Origin: a bacterium OM1 bin76
GTDB taxonomy: Bacteria; Actinomycetota; Acidimicrobiia; Spongiisociales; ZC4RG35
DNA length: 64,000 nucleotides
Direction: 5' to 3'
NCBI GenBank assembly: GCA_002238785.1
Contig: MPNA01000008.1
Span: forward strand, 1 to 64,000
In this document: in pieces, positions 17,729 through 27,787 of the stretch
Layout of the letters: every line of letters starts with the position of its first letter
How positions within the stretch are numbered: position 1 is the first letter of the stretch
Program-made: the position numbers and the translations under genes
The notes under the pieces: generated by a model
What the model was told of the DNA's origin: nothing
The model's input: only the letters and a program-made list of their open reading frames with translations
Databases searched by the model: none

Positions 17729-18841
17729 ATGTCAGTTCTTCCCCTTCATTCCCTCACCCTGGCCGGTCAGAGCATCTGGGCCGACCAGATCTCCCGGGCG
17801 ATGCTGGACAGCGGGGAACTCGCCCGCCGCGTCAGCCAGCAACACATCACCGGGGTCACCTCCAATCCCTCCATTTTCGCCGGCGCCATCACCAAGAGCA
17901 CCGATTACGACCACGAAATGGTCCGCATGATCGGGGAAGGCTTTGATCCCGATGAGACATACGCGGCCCTTATCACCCGGGACATCACCGACGCCTGCGA
18001 CGTGCTTGCCCCCGTTCACCGTCACAGCAACGGCGCGGACGGCTTCGTCTCGGTGGAGGTCTCCCCGGAACTGGCCGCCGACACACCGGCCACTGTGGCC
18101 GAGGCCAGGGAGTGGGTGAAGCGGGTGAGTCGTCCCAACCTCCTGGTGAAGGTGCCTGCCACCCCCGAGGGCATCCCCGCCATTCGCCAACTGACCAGAG
18201 AGGGCATCTCGGTGAATGTCACACTCATCTTCTCCCTGCATCGGTACCGGAAGGTGATGGATGCCTACCTCGCCGGCCTCGAGGACTATTCCGCCGTGGG
18301 AGGAGACCTTCGGAAAGTGGCTTCCGTGGCGTCATTCTTCGTGTCGAGAGTCGATACGGAGGTGGATCGCCGGTTGGAGAGTGACGGCAGTTCCGGGGCG
18401 CTGGCACTTCGGGGAAAGGCTGCCATCGCCAATGCCCGCGCCGCCTACGGGGAGTTCCTCTCGGTGTTCTCCGGAGACCGCTGGGACCGGTTGGCCGCGC
18501 AGGGTGGGCGGATCCAACGTCCGCTGTGGGCCTCCACCTCCACCAAGAACCCCGCCTATCCCGACACCTTGTATGTGGACACCCTGGTCTCCCCCCACAC
18601 AGTCAACACCCTGCCGCTGTCGACGATCGAGGCATATGCCGACCATGGTTCTCCCCGCCCCTCCATTTTCGGGCCGGAAGAGATCGCCCGGGCCCGGAAT
18701 CTGTTGGCAGAACTCGAGGCCGCCGGAGTCGATTACCAAGACGTTGTGGAAACTCTGGAAAGACAAGGCGTGGCAAGTTTCGCGAAGTCCTTCGTGGAAC
18801 TCCAAGACCACATCCGAGCCAAATACGCCGACCTGCGCTGA
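17729..18841 (+). CDS. tal: Transaldolase
   Basis: This pentose-phosphate enzyme of 370 aa is the long actinobacterial form. It has [30 protein letters not shown] and the Schiff-base lysine in [14 protein letters not shown]. The C-terminal segment [11 protein letters not shown]-like [20 protein letters not shown] is typical of the family. The ATG at 17729 is used because the open frame upstream is antisense to the B12-binding gene. The gene is divergent from that gene across a 36-nt gap, so its mRNA may be nearly leaderless. Confidence 0.93.
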   Translation: MSVLPLHSLTLAGQSIWADQISRAMLDSGELARRVSQQHITGVTSNPSIFAGAITKSTDYDHEMVRMIGEGFDPDETYAALITRDITDACDVLAPVHRHSNGADGFVSVEVSPELAADTPATVAEAREWVKRVSRPNLLVKVPATPEGIPAIRQLTREGISVNVTLIFSLHRYRKVMDAYLAGLEDYSAVGGDLRKVASVASFFVSRVDTEVDRRLESDGSSGALALRGKAAIANARAAYGEFLSVFSGDRWDRLAAQGGRIQRPLWASTSTKNPAYPDTLYVDTLVSPHTVNTLPLSTIEAYADHGSPRPSIFGPEEIARARNLLAELEAAGVDYQDVVETLERQGVASFAKSFVELQDHIRAKYADLR

Positions 18842-19138
18842 GTCAGGTGCCCCGGGTGAACCTGAGCTGTTCGCATCCTCGTCACTACCGCCGGAAGGTG
18901 GGCGCCCGAACCCGACTCCCACCTGGTGAGGTCCTCGCCGGTTCCCACCGGCGCTGTGACCGTGATGAAAGTCGTCCATACACCGCACGAGTCCCTCGCA
19001 AAACCTGGCCCCGATGATCGGCGATCGTTCGACGCCTCAACTCCGGAGCAGGCCGGACGGACCACCATTGGGGGCGCCGGACGCCTCTTCCCGGAGAGGC
19101 TGTCTAGCCAGGTGCAACGACGCGAGAGCGAGGTGGGT

Positions 19139-20572
19139 GTGAGTCTCGATTCGTACGATCTCGACCCGACCATCTTCGATGAGATGTTCAGAGCCGACGG
19201 GACACCACACCCCCACTGCCGCGATCTGCACGACACCCTGGAGTCGATGTCGTCCACCGATCTAGGCGCCATCGGCGAGTGGGTCACCCGCTCCTTCACC
19301 AACGAAGGGATCACCTTCACCGTCTATGGCGACGAAGAGGAGACCGAGCGCATCATCCCCATCGACTGCGTGCCGAGGGTGATGTCCGCCACCGAATGGG
19401 GTGAACTCACTGCCGGTCTCGTGCAACGGCTTGCGGCCCTCAATCGCTTCCTAGAGGACATCTACAGCGAGGCCCGCATCATCTCCGATGGGGTAATACC
19501 GGCCGAAATGGTGCGGGACTGTCCCCAATACCGCTTGGAGATGAGGGGATTCAGGGCTCCTCACGGGGTTTGGGTGGCAGTCTGCGGGACCGACCTGGTT
19601 CGCACCAATGACGGTTTTCGCGTCCTCGAGGACAACCTGCGCGTCCCCTCGGGGGTGTCGTACATGCTGGCTATCAGGAAGGCAACCAAGTCAGCCCACC
19701 GGCTTCTGTACCGGCTTTCCCGGGTGCGCGATATCGAGAACTACGGACTCATCCTTGCCCAGACCCTGCGGGAACTGGCCCCCGAAGGCCGCTCCGACCC
19801 GACCATGGCGCTGCTCACCCCCGGTATCTACAACTCGGCTTTCTACGAGCACATGTTCCTGGCCCGCCAGATCGGCGCCGATCTGGCGGAGGGGCGCGAC
19901 CTGCTGGTGGAGGACGGCCACGTATACATGCGCACCACTTCCGGATTGAAGCGAGTCGATGTGATCTACCGTCGCGTCGACGACGACTACCTGGATCCGT
20001 TGGTATTCCGTCCCGACTCGTTGCTGGGGGTCCCGGGCCTGTTGCATGCCGCTCGTCTGGGGAACGTATCGGTCGTCAACGCCCCCGGCACGGGCGTGGC
20101 GGACGACAAGAGCGTCTACGCCTACGTGCCCGACATGATCCGTTACTACCTGGGCGCCGAGCCGATGATCGAAAACGTAGAGACTTATCTGTGCAGACGC
20201 CCCGATGACCTCGAGTACACCCTCGACAACCTGGAACACCTTGTGGTCAAGCGGGTGGGTGAATCGGGCGGGTATGGGATGCTGATCGGCCCCCACTCGA
20301 CTGCCAAGGAGCGCAACGAGTTCGCTGCACGGGTGAGGGCAGACCCTGCAGGTTACATAGCCCAACCCACACTCGCCCTTTCACGGGCGCCATGCCTCAT
20401 CGAGGGCCGCCTGGAGCCGCGACATGTGGACCTGCGGCCCTTCATCCTGTCCGGGGCAAAGACTCGGATCGTGCCCGGGGCGTTCTGCCGTATCGCTCTT
20501 CGTCGCGGGAGCCTGGTGGTCAACTCCAGCCAGGGCGGGGGCGGCAAGGACTTTTGGGTACTGGACAACTGA
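19139..20572 (+). CDS. Circularly permuted ATP-grasp protein (DUF404/DUF407 type)
   Basis: This protein of about 477 aa has the family start DSYDLDPTIFDEMFRADGTP, then RPD/VLEDNLRVPSGVSYM, and the C-terminal VVKRVGESGGYGMLIGP and LRPFILSG. It forms a conserved three-gene set with the alpha-E and transglutaminase genes that follow. Members are thought to ligate amino acids or peptides, but no product is established. The GTG at 19139, with GAGG 5 nt upstream, fits the family start. The frame is open back to 18926 (548 aa) but the extra N terminus is not conserved-looking. Confidence 0.82.
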   Translation: MSLDSYDLDPTIFDEMFRADGTPHPHCRDLHDTLESMSSTDLGAIGEWVTRSFTNEGITFTVYGDEEETERIIPIDCVPRVMSATEWGELTAGLVQRLAALNRFLEDIYSEARIISDGVIPAEMVRDCPQYRLEMRGFRAPHGVWVAVCGTDLVRTNDGFRVLEDNLRVPSGVSYMLAIRKATKSAHRLLYRLSRVRDIENYGLILAQTLRELAPEGRSDPTMALLTPGIYNSAFYEHMFLARQIGADLAEGRDLLVEDGHVYMRTTSGLKRVDVIYRRVDDDYLDPLVFRPDSLLGVPGLLHAARLGNVSVVNAPGTGVADDKSVYAYVPDMIRYYLGAEPMIENVETYLCRRPDDLEYTLDNLEHLVVKRVGESGGYGMLIGPHSTAKERNEFAARVRADPAGYIAQPTLALSRAPCLIEGRLEPRHVDLRPFILSGAKTRIVPGAFCRIALRRGSLVVNSSQGGGGKDFWVLDN

Positions 20573-20578
20573 TCGCAA

Positions 20579-21493
20579 ATGCTGTCGAGAAGCGCCGCAG
20601 GGCTGTATTGGATGGGCCGCTACTTGGAGAGAGCCAGCCATCTGTCCCGACTGCTCAAGCAGCAGACCGAGTCCCTCGTCGACAGCCCGCCCCGGGACAT
20701 CTACTTCGGATGGCACCGCATATACGGGGCATTGGAGCGGGAACCGGTCAGCGGCGCGCTTCAACTCGACTCGATCCGCAGTTGCTTCGTCCAGGGACGG
20801 GAGAACGCTCGCCAGATGCGCCACCACATCTCCGCTGAGATGTGGACCTGCCTGAATCAGTCGTACCTGCGAATTCAGAACATGGAGATCCAGGACATCT
20901 GGCCCAGATCTCCCGAGAACTTCTACGCCGAGACGGCAACGCAAATCGACACGTTCCGCGGGGTGACCTCGTCCACCCTTTACCGTGACGACGCCTGGCA
21001 CTTCGTCCAGTTGGGAAACTACGTAGAGAGGCTCCAACTCTCCTCTTCCCTCCTGATGGCCCAGATCGCCGCGGTCCGGTTGTTCGAGGTCCCCGCAGAC
21101 GCCTACTGGACGAGCCTTCTCCGCCACTACCATGCTTTCGAGGCCTACAACCGCGCCTCCAGCGCAGCCATCGAACCCGACCGCGTCTTGGGCCTGCTGG
21201 TCACCAACCCCCAACTCCCCGACTCGTTGAGCTTGTCGGTGTCCGAGTTGTGCAACGAGTTGACAGCCATCGGACGGGGACCCGACGCCGAGGCCACCGC
21301 CCGAACCCGGAGTCAGGCCGAGGACCTCCGTCAGTTGGTCGGGATCGAATGGTCCGGCGGCACCGACGCCCACGCCTTATTGAGGCGAATCCGCAATGAG
21401 TGCCGACAACTCCACCACCTCGTAACGAAGACCTACTTGGACTACCCGGTCCTCGCCCCAGCCAACGGGAGGGCCGGCGGGCACGACCAATGA
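20579..21493 (+). CDS. Alpha-E domain protein (DUF403)
   Basis: This 304 aa, largely alpha-helical protein starts LSRSAAGLYWMGRYLERASH, the hallmark of alpha-E proteins. Further conserved parts are FYAETATQIDTFRGV, QLGNYVERLQL and LLRHYHAFEAY. It starts 6 nt after the ATP-grasp gene and its stop overlaps the start of the transglutaminase gene (ATGA). The biochemical role is not known; constant co-occurrence with the two neighbours implies one complex or pathway. Confidence 0.85.
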   Translation: MLSRSAAGLYWMGRYLERASHLSRLLKQQTESLVDSPPRDIYFGWHRIYGALEREPVSGALQLDSIRSCFVQGRENARQMRHHISAEMWTCLNQSYLRIQNMEIQDIWPRSPENFYAETATQIDTFRGVTSSTLYRDDAWHFVQLGNYVERLQLSSSLLMAQIAAVRLFEVPADAYWTSLLRHYHAFEAYNRASSAAIEPDRVLGLLVTNPQLPDSLSLSVSELCNELTAIGRGPDAEATARTRSQAEDLRQLVGIEWSGGTDAHALLRRIRNECRQLHHLVTKTYLDYPVLAPANGRAGGHDQ

Positions 21494-22383
21494 CCACACC
21501 CGCCGACCGCGCGGTGGTTTCCTGGCGTTACCGCATCGAACATGTCTCCCGCTTCGTGTACAGCGAACCGGTCCGCCGATGCACCATGTCACTCTGCCTC
21601 CAGCCCCTCCAGGCTCCCGGCCAGGGGCTTGTGGACTTCTCCGTCAGGACGACGCCTCCCGCCAGGCTGACGACCGAGACCGACCCGTTCGGCAACACCC
21701 GCCACGTCCTGACCCTCCACCGGGACCACGACCTCTTGGAGGTCGTCTCAACCTCCGAAGTGAAAATGGACCCTCCGCCGCCTCTACCCGATCGCCTGGA
21801 GACGAGCACCTGGGACGAGGTCCGAGGAATGGGCGCCGATCCAAAGTGGTGGGACTTCACCGGGTCCAGCCCGCTGGCCCACCCCTCCCCGGCACTCGCT
21901 GATTTCGTCACGCAACTGGGAGTCGAACCCCGAGACGATCCCCTGGAAGACCTCCTGGAGCTCTCCTCGGCGCTCAACGACGCTTTCGAGTACATGCCGG
22001 GCGTCACATCGGTGGACTCCACCATTGAAGACATCCTCACTTCAAGGAAGGGGGTGTGCCAGGACTACACCCACGTGCTGGTCGCCATCGCCCGCTCCTG
22101 GGGCGTACCCACCCGCTACGTGTCGGGATACCTGTACGTCAGCGGCGACGCACCGGGACAGCCCGGATCGGCCTTCGGGGCCGCCACCCACGCCTGGGCC
22201 GAGACCCGCCTGCCCCGTCTGGGGTGGATCGGCCTCGACCCCACCAACCGATCTTTCTCCGACCAGAGGTATGTACGGATAGCGGTAGGGCGCGACTACC
22301 AAGACGTCCCCCCGACCCGAGGAGTGATCGAAGGAGGGGGCGAATCGCAACTGGAAGTAGACGTCCGGATGACCCTCCTCTAG
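21490..22383 (+). CDS. Transglutaminase-like cysteine protease
   Basis: This 297 aa protein has an N-terminal beta-rich domain (VSWRYRIEHVSRFVYSEPV) and a C-terminal transglutaminase core. The triad is Cys in RKGVCQDYTHVLVAIAR, His in THAWAETRLP and Asp in WIGLDPTNR. It is the third gene of the ATP-grasp/alpha-E/transglutaminase set and overlaps the alpha-E stop by 4 nt, which fixes the ATG at 21490. It probably cleaves an amide made by the ATP-grasp partner; this is inference. Confidence 0.87.
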   Translation: MTTPADRAVVSWRYRIEHVSRFVYSEPVRRCTMSLCLQPLQAPGQGLVDFSVRTTPPARLTTETDPFGNTRHVLTLHRDHDLLEVVSTSEVKMDPPPPLPDRLETSTWDEVRGMGADPKWWDFTGSSPLAHPSPALADFVTQLGVEPRDDPLEDLLELSSALNDAFEYMPGVTSVDSTIEDILTSRKGVCQDYTHVLVAIARSWGVPTRYVSGYLYVSGDAPGQPGSAFGAATHAWAETRLPRLGWIGLDPTNRSFSDQRYVRIAVGRDYQDVPPTRGVIEGGGESQLEVDVRMTLL

Positions 22384-22555
22384 CAGACCGCACCGGCGTG
22401 AAGGGCCACCCGCCGGGAGCTCGTCCCCCCCCCGAGCGGTTTCACCCTGCAGGGGGCCTAACAGGTGTCTGGTATGCCAACCCCCTTCGTCGGGGAACCA
22501 TGCAGTTCACCCGATAACCCAGTGGGGTTCACAAACCCCCCATCGGGCCCATGGC

Positions 22556-24769
22556 TTAGGGACCGAAGCCGCTTACCCTCTCCACGACCGAGAGCATGAG
22601 TTCTCGGCGTTCCTTTAGATCGGGGAAAAAGACCGTTGCTGAAGCTCGCATTCCTCGGCCGGAGATGGTCAGCACCCGACCCAAACCCCAGTCGGGATGA
22701 CGCACCCGGTCCCCCACTTCGAACCCGGATTGGCGCACTATCCCCCTGAAGGGGCGGACCGCCCCACCCGAGGTGGCGAGACCCGCCGACGCGGTTGAGG
22801 CGTTACTACCAGGCTGGAAGGCAGGTCCGCCCACTTTCTCCACCAGGCGATCGGGTATTTCCCGTAGGAACCTGCTGGGGACCTGGGGGTAGGGGTATCC
22901 GCCCACCATCCTGGTGTCGTCCCAACTCAGATGAAGCCTCTCCATGGAGCGGGTGATGGCCACATAGAAGAGCCTTCTCTCTTCCTCCAGTTCATCGGGG
23001 TCCGAGATACTGCGTTCATGCGGGAACAGTCCGTCCTGCATGCCGACCACGAACACCACCGGGAATTCCAACCCCTTGGCGCTGTGAACCGTCATCAGCG
23101 CCACTGCCCCGGCGCCCTCGTCCAGGTTGTCGGGATCCGAGACCAGTGATGCCCCTTCCAGGAAGCGACCCAGTCGCTCCATGGGAGGCAGATCGGCTTC
23201 GAGGCTGGACTCGAATTCGTAGGCCACCCGGGAGAGTTCGGCCAGGTTGTCGGAGCGGGCCTCCGCCTCGATTCCTCCGGCGGCGGTCGCCATCTCGGCG
23301 ATCCTGGTGTCGAATATGGCGCTCTCGGCGGCCCTTCCCACGCCTTCTGACTCCAGGTGTCCCCTGATCCGACCCAGTACATCGGCCAGTTCCTTCACTC
23401 CCTTGCGCGCCCGGGTGGAAATCCCGGGGATGTCGTCGGCTACCTCCAGAGCCTCCCGGAGACTCACTTCCTGGTCCGAAACGTAGCGCTCAATGTGTCC
23501 CAGAGAAGTTCGCCCGATGCCCCGGCGGGGAGTGTTGATGATCCGTCGCAGAGCAACCCCGTCATCGGGGTTGGAAACCACCTGCAGGTAGGCGACTACA
23601 TCCTTTACCTCCCCCCGCTGGTAGAACGCCACCGCCCCCACCACCTGATAGGGGAGTTTCGCCCTTCGCAGGGCCTCTTCAAAGGCGCGGGACTGTGCGT
23701 TGGTCCGGTAGAAAACCGCCATGTCTGCGGGGTTGTAACCCTGTGCCACCAACTTCTTGGCCCGGCGGGCGACAAACTGCGCCTCACGGACCGATCCGTG
23801 GCCCTGGTGGACGGTTATCCGTTCTCCTTCTCCCTGGTCGCACCACAAGTCCTTGGGATCGGCCCGCAGATTGGCGCTGATCACCTCATTGGCCGCGTCA
23901 AGGATCGTGGATGTGGAACGGTAGTTGCGGTTGAGAGTCACCCGCCGGGACTCTGGGAAATCGTCGTCAAAACGATCGAAATTGCGGTAATCGGCCCCCC
24001 GGAAGGCGTAGATGGACTGGTCGCTGTCGCCCACCACGAACAGGCTGCGATGCTTCCTCGCCAGGTCCCTGACCAGAAGGTACTGGGCGCGGTTGGTGTC
24101 CTGGTACTCGTCAACCAGGACATGACGGAAAATGTGCTGGTACTTTGCCAGCACCTCGGGAACCGCCCCGAACAATTCCACGGTCACCATCAGCAGATCG
24201 TCGAAGTCCATGGCCGACATCTGAAGGAGTCGCTGCTGGTACAACTTGTAGACCTCCGCCACCTCCATGGGACCCTCGGCGCGGTCAAGGAATGTCTCGT
24301 AGTCCACCAGGTCGTTCTTGGCTCCGCTGATCTTGTTCAGCAGGCCGCGGGGAGAGAGGCGGCTTGCGTCCAGCCCCAAGTCGTTGAGGCAGTGCTTCAC
24401 GAGCCGCACCGAGTCTGACCGGTCGTAGATCGAGAAGTTCGACCGGTATCCGAACACGTGTGCCTCTCGGCGGAGAATGCGGGCGCAGGCCGAATGGAAG
24501 GTGGAGACCCACATGTTGTTCACCGTGGCGCCCAGGAGTTCGCCCACCCGATCCCGCATCTCGCGGGCCGCCTTGTTGGTGAAGGTGATGGCCAGGATGG
24601 CGTCGGGCCGAACCCCCATCTCCTGGATGAGGTAGGCAATGCGATGAGTCAGCACTCGGGTCTTGCCCGATCCCGCTCCCGCCACGACCATCACCGGCCC
24701 CCCGGCAATGGACACCGCCTGCTGCTGCTCGGAGTTCAGATCGTCGAGTAGTGGGTGGGATAGGATCAT
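22556..24769 (-). CDS. pcrA: ATP-dependent DNA helicase PcrA/UvrD
   Basis: This superfamily 1A 3'-5' helicase of about 737 aa acts in repair and replication-fork clearance. Motifs run in order: Q motif LNSEQQQAV, Walker A GAGSGKT (31-37), DEYQDTN, VGDSDQSIYAFRGAD, LNRNYRST, VHSAKGLEF and VAITRSMERL. The C terminus ends in a Tudor-like domain (GDRVRHPDWGLGRV) as in PcrA. The ATG at 24769 lies two bases after the guaA stop, with GGGAG inside the guaA end as ribosome site. Confidence 0.95.
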   Translation of the reverse strand: MILSHPLLDDLNSEQQQAVSIAGGPVMVVAGAGSGKTRVLTHRIAYLIQEMGVRPDAILAITFTNKAAREMRDRVGELLGATVNNMWVSTFHSACARILRREAHVFGYRSNFSIYDRSDSVRLVKHCLNDLGLDASRLSPRGLLNKISGAKNDLVDYETFLDRAEGPMEVAEVYKLYQQRLLQMSAMDFDDLLMVTVELFGAVPEVLAKYQHIFRHVLVDEYQDTNRAQYLLVRDLARKHRSLFVVGDSDQSIYAFRGADYRNFDRFDDDFPESRRVTLNRNYRSTSTILDAANEVISANLRADPKDLWCDQGEGERITVHQGHGSVREAQFVARRAKKLVAQGYNPADMAVFYRTNAQSRAFEEALRRAKLPYQVVGAVAFYQRGEVKDVVAYLQVVSNPDDGVALRRIINTPRRGIGRTSLGHIERYVSDQEVSLREALEVADDIPGISTRARKGVKELADVLGRIRGHLESEGVGRAAESAIFDTRIAEMATAAGGIEAEARSDNLAELSRVAYEFESSLEADLPPMERLGRFLEGASLVSDPDNLDEGAGAVALMTVHSAKGLEFPVVFVVGMQDGLFPHERSISDPDELEEERRLFYVAITRSMERLHLSWDDTRMVGGYPYPQVPSRFLREIPDRLVEKVGGPAFQPGSNASTASAGLATSGGAVRPFRGIVRQSGFEVGDRVRHPDWGLGRVLTISGRGMRASATVFFPDLKERRELMLSVVERVSGFGP

Positions 24770-24771
24770 TT

Positions 24772-26310
24772 TCACTCCCACTCGATGGTGGCGGGAGGCT
24801 TGGAGGAGACGTCGTATAGCACCCGGTTGATGCCCTCCACTGCCCCGATCACCCGGCGGGAGATGGCGGAAAGTACCTCATAGGGAAGGCGCGCCCAATC
24901 GGCTGTCATCGCCTCGTCACTCTCCACTGCCCGAACCACCAACGGATAGGCGTACGTGCGGCCATCCCCCTGGACACCCACCGATCGTATCGCCGGGAGC
25001 ACTCCGAATACCTGCCACAGGCTCCGATACAGACCCGCCCGACGGATCTCGTCGATGACGATGGCATCTGCTCGGCGGAGGAGGTCAAGCCGCTCGTCAG
25101 TCACCTCTCCGATGATGCGAATGGCCAGGCCGGGACCTGGGAAGGGATGCCGCCAGACTATCTCATCGGGCAGGCCCAACTGCTCTCCCACCGCTCGGAC
25201 CTCGTCCTTGAACAGGTCCCGCAAGGGTTCCACCAATTCGAGTCGCATGTGCTCGGGCAACCCACCGACATTGTGGTGGCTTTTGATCACCGCCGCATCA
25301 CCTCCTCCCGACTCGATCACATCGGGGTAGAGAGTCCCCTGCACCAGGAAACGACACTCGGGCAGTCGGTCAGAGACTTCCTCGAACACCTTGATGAAGG
25401 TCTCCCCGATGATCTTCCGTTTGGCCTCGGGGTCGGTCACGCCACCCAAGGCATCCAAGAACCTCTTCTGGGCCTTGACGTGAATCAGGTTGGTGGAGAA
25501 GTTGTCGCCGAAAACCTCTTCCACCTGTTCGGGTTCACCCTGCCTGAGTAGTCCATGGTCCACGAACACGCAGGTGAGGCGATCACCGATGGCCCGATGG
25601 ACCAAGGCTGCCGCCACCGCCGAGTCCACCCCGCCCGACAGTCCGCATACCGCCCGTGACCCTCCGATCTGCCGACTGACGTTGTCCACCTCCCTTTCGA
25701 TAATCGATTGGGCTGTCCATGAAGCCTGTATGCCGCAGCCTTCATACAGGAATCTTCGCAAGACCTCCATCCCCAGCGGGGTGTGGGTCACCTCCGGGTG
25801 GAATTGCACCCCGAAGAGGCCCAGGTCCGGGTTCTCCATGGCGGCAACCGACGCTCCGGGGGTGCTGGCCGTCACCGCGAAGCCCGGGGGTGGTTCCACC
25901 ACCGCATCCCGGTGGCTCATCCACACTTCGGATATCGGCGGGAAGTCCTCGAGAAGAAGGGATGGATGCATGGTATCCATGTTGGTGTTCCCGAACTCCC
26001 CACCGCCGGTGGCTGCTACCTTGCCTCCCATTTCCTTGGCGATGAGTTGGTGGCCGTAACAGATCCCAAGGACCGGTACCCCTAGCGACAGCAGACCAGG
26101 GTCGATGGAGACGGCATCCTCGGAGTAGACCGACGCGGGCCCTCCCGAAAGGACAATCCCCGACGGAGAACGGGCCATGGCCTCCGTAGTGGTGATCCGG
26201 GCGGGCACTATCTCCGAATGCACCCGCGCTTCTCGGATCCGGCGGGCTATCAACCGGGCATACTGCGCACCCAGATCCACCACCAGCACATTGTCGGTGG
26301 AGGAAGTCAA
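24772..26310 (-). CDS. guaA: GMP synthase (glutamine-hydrolysing)
   Basis: This enzyme aminates XMP to GMP. Residues about 8-195 are a class I glutamine amidotransferase with nucleophile Cys84 in GICYGHQL and the His of QFHPEVTHT. Residues about 215-400 are an ATP pyrophosphatase with [14 protein letters not shown]. The C-terminal dimerisation domain ends in PPATIEWE. The length of 512 aa is normal. The start overlaps the guaB3 stop (ATGA), so the two guanine genes are coupled, with pcrA next in line. Confidence 0.97.
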   Translation of the reverse strand: MTSSTDNVLVVDLGAQYARLIARRIREARVHSEIVPARITTTEAMARSPSGIVLSGGPASVYSEDAVSIDPGLLSLGVPVLGICYGHQLIAKEMGGKVAATGGGEFGNTNMDTMHPSLLLEDFPPISEVWMSHRDAVVEPPPGFAVTASTPGASVAAMENPDLGLFGVQFHPEVTHTPLGMEVLRRFLYEGCGIQASWTAQSIIEREVDNVSRQIGGSRAVCGLSGGVDSAVAAALVHRAIGDRLTCVFVDHGLLRQGEPEQVEEVFGDNFSTNLIHVKAQKRFLDALGGVTDPEAKRKIIGETFIKVFEEVSDRLPECRFLVQGTLYPDVIESGGGDAAVIKSHHNVGGLPEHMRLELVEPLRDLFKDEVRAVGEQLGLPDEIVWRHPFPGPGLAIRIIGEVTDERLDLLRRADAIVIDEIRRAGLYRSLWQVFGVLPAIRSVGVQGDGRTYAYPLVVRAVESDEAMTADWARLPYEVLSAISRRVIGAVEGINRVLYDVSSKPPATIEWE

Positions 26311-27464
26311 TCCATCCCCACCCGCTGGGCCTGCTGGATCTGCTTGCCCTCATGCAAGAAGGAAGGGGCCACCGCCACCTCCGCCCTCTGGAATTCCAGG
26401 ACGTTGGAATACCCGGTGGTGGACATGGCCCTCCGCAGGGCCCCGAACAGATTGGTGAAACCGTCGCTTTCCGTGGCCGGGCCCAGCATGACCTCCCGCA
26501 GGCTCCCCCGGGTGGGAATCTGGATCCGGACACCCCGAGGCAGCGTGGGATGGTAGGAGTGCATACCCCAGTGGAACCCTCGACCAGGCGCTTCGCTGGC
26601 AGCCGCCAGGGGAGAGCCCAGCATCACGGCATCGGCGCCGCAGGCGATTACCTTGGCAATCTCCCCACCGGTTCTCATCCCGCCGTCGGCGATTACATGC
26701 ACATAGCGCCCGGTCTCCAGCAGATAGTGGACTCTGGCGCCTGCCGCATCGGCAATGGCAGTGGCCTGGGACACCCCCACTCCCAGGACCTTCCTGGTGG
26801 CGCTGGCCGCTCCAGCACCGACCCCGACCAGTATCCCCACCGCCCCGGTCCGCATCAGGTGAAGGGCCATGGAATAGGAGGAGCATCCTCCGACCACCAC
26901 CGGCACGGGGTATTCGGCAATGAACTTCTTGAGGTTCAGCGGCTCGGTGCGGGTGGAGACATGCTCGGCCGACACCACCGTTCCCTGTATGACCAGCAGA
27001 TCCAGCCCCGCTTCAGCGGCGAGATGGGCATGTTGGAGGGTGTTCTGCGGGGTGAGGCTGGCAGCGGTGATAACCCCCGAGTCCCTTACCTGCTTGATAC
27101 GGTCTCCTATCAGAGACTCCTTGACAGGTTCTCGGTAGACCTCTTGGAGGAGTGCCGTCGCGCGGTCCCGGGGCGCCTCCACGATCTCCTGGTAAATGGG
27201 AAGCGGATCCTGATAGCGGGTCCACAGTCCCTGGAGGTTGAGTACACCCAGGCCGCCGAGTCTTCCCACTTCGATCACCGTGGCCGGACTCATGGTCGAG
27301 TCCATGGCAGCACCCATCATGGGAACCGAAAACGGGTAGGCGTCCAGTTGCCAACGCAGATCCACATCGTCCGAATCTCGGGTGCGCCGGGTGGGGACGA
27401 TGGCTATCTCATCCAACCCGTACACCCGCCGGGCGGTCTTTCCGATACCGATGTCGACTGCCAT
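26307..27464 (-). CDS. GuaB3-family IMP dehydrogenase-related protein
   Basis: This 385 aa (beta/alpha)8 protein of the GuaB3 branch is common beside guaB/guaA in actinobacteria. It has the family start ([20 protein letters not shown]), [20 protein letters not shown], and [20 protein letters not shown]. The loop that in true IMP dehydrogenase carries the catalytic cysteine (G-P-G-S-x-C-T-T-R) reads GAGAASATR, so the cysteine is replaced by serine. No CBS domains are present. It may be a reductase or regulatory homologue rather than an active IMP dehydrogenase. Confidence 0.88.
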   Translation of the reverse strand: MAVDIGIGKTARRVYGLDEIAIVPTRRTRDSDDVDLRWQLDAYPFSVPMMGAAMDSTMSPATVIEVGRLGGLGVLNLQGLWTRYQDPLPIYQEIVEAPRDRATALLQEVYREPVKESLIGDRIKQVRDSGVITAASLTPQNTLQHAHLAAEAGLDLLVIQGTVVSAEHVSTRTEPLNLKKFIAEYPVPVVVGGCSSYSMALHLMRTGAVGILVGVGAGAASATRKVLGVGVSQATAIADAAGARVHYLLETGRYVHVIADGGMRTGGEIAKVIACGADAVMLGSPLAAASEAPGRGFHWGMHSYHPTLPRGVRIQIPTRGSLREVMLGPATESDGFTNLFGALRRAMSTTGYSNVLEFQRAEVAVAPSFLHEGKQIQQAQRVGMD

Positions 27465-27787
27465 TTGGTCCTCTACCTGCCGATCGCCATTTCCACTGTT
27501 CCCTCTTGCCTGAGAAGGCTACCAAATGGCAGTGACAAAACCGGCCACTCCCTTCTCCCCGGCGGCTCTACACCGGTCGCAGAAGCTGTCTTATTGGAGC
27601 GCCCCCTGTGACCGCATCTCAGTCGACCTGATGATATGGTAATATATATCACTGCTGCCATGGCCCGTCGCCTTGCAGGTTGGTGGGGACCATGTCGCTG
27701 AGCATATCGGGTTCCAGCCGGTGTCGTGACCGCAGGTCGATCGGTTAACCGACAAGATCTTGGTCGGAAGGTTCGTATGGCGGATAC
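27465..27787. other. Divergent intergenic region between guaB3 and the DUF3179 gene
   Basis: About 320 bases without a supported gene. It should hold promoters for guaB3 (leftward) and the lipoprotein gene (rightward). Its most striking part is the A/T-rich dyad at 27633-27650, described separately. The remainder shows nothing I can name. Confidence 0.45.
27633..27650. repeat. 18-bp A/T-rich dyad, copy 1
   Basis: GATATGGTAATATATATC is an imperfect dyad with GATAT and ATATC ends. A second copy with 15 of 18 bases the same lies at 29501-29518, so the pair brackets the DUF3179 gene. It could be an operator; the binding protein is unknown. Confidence 0.4.
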
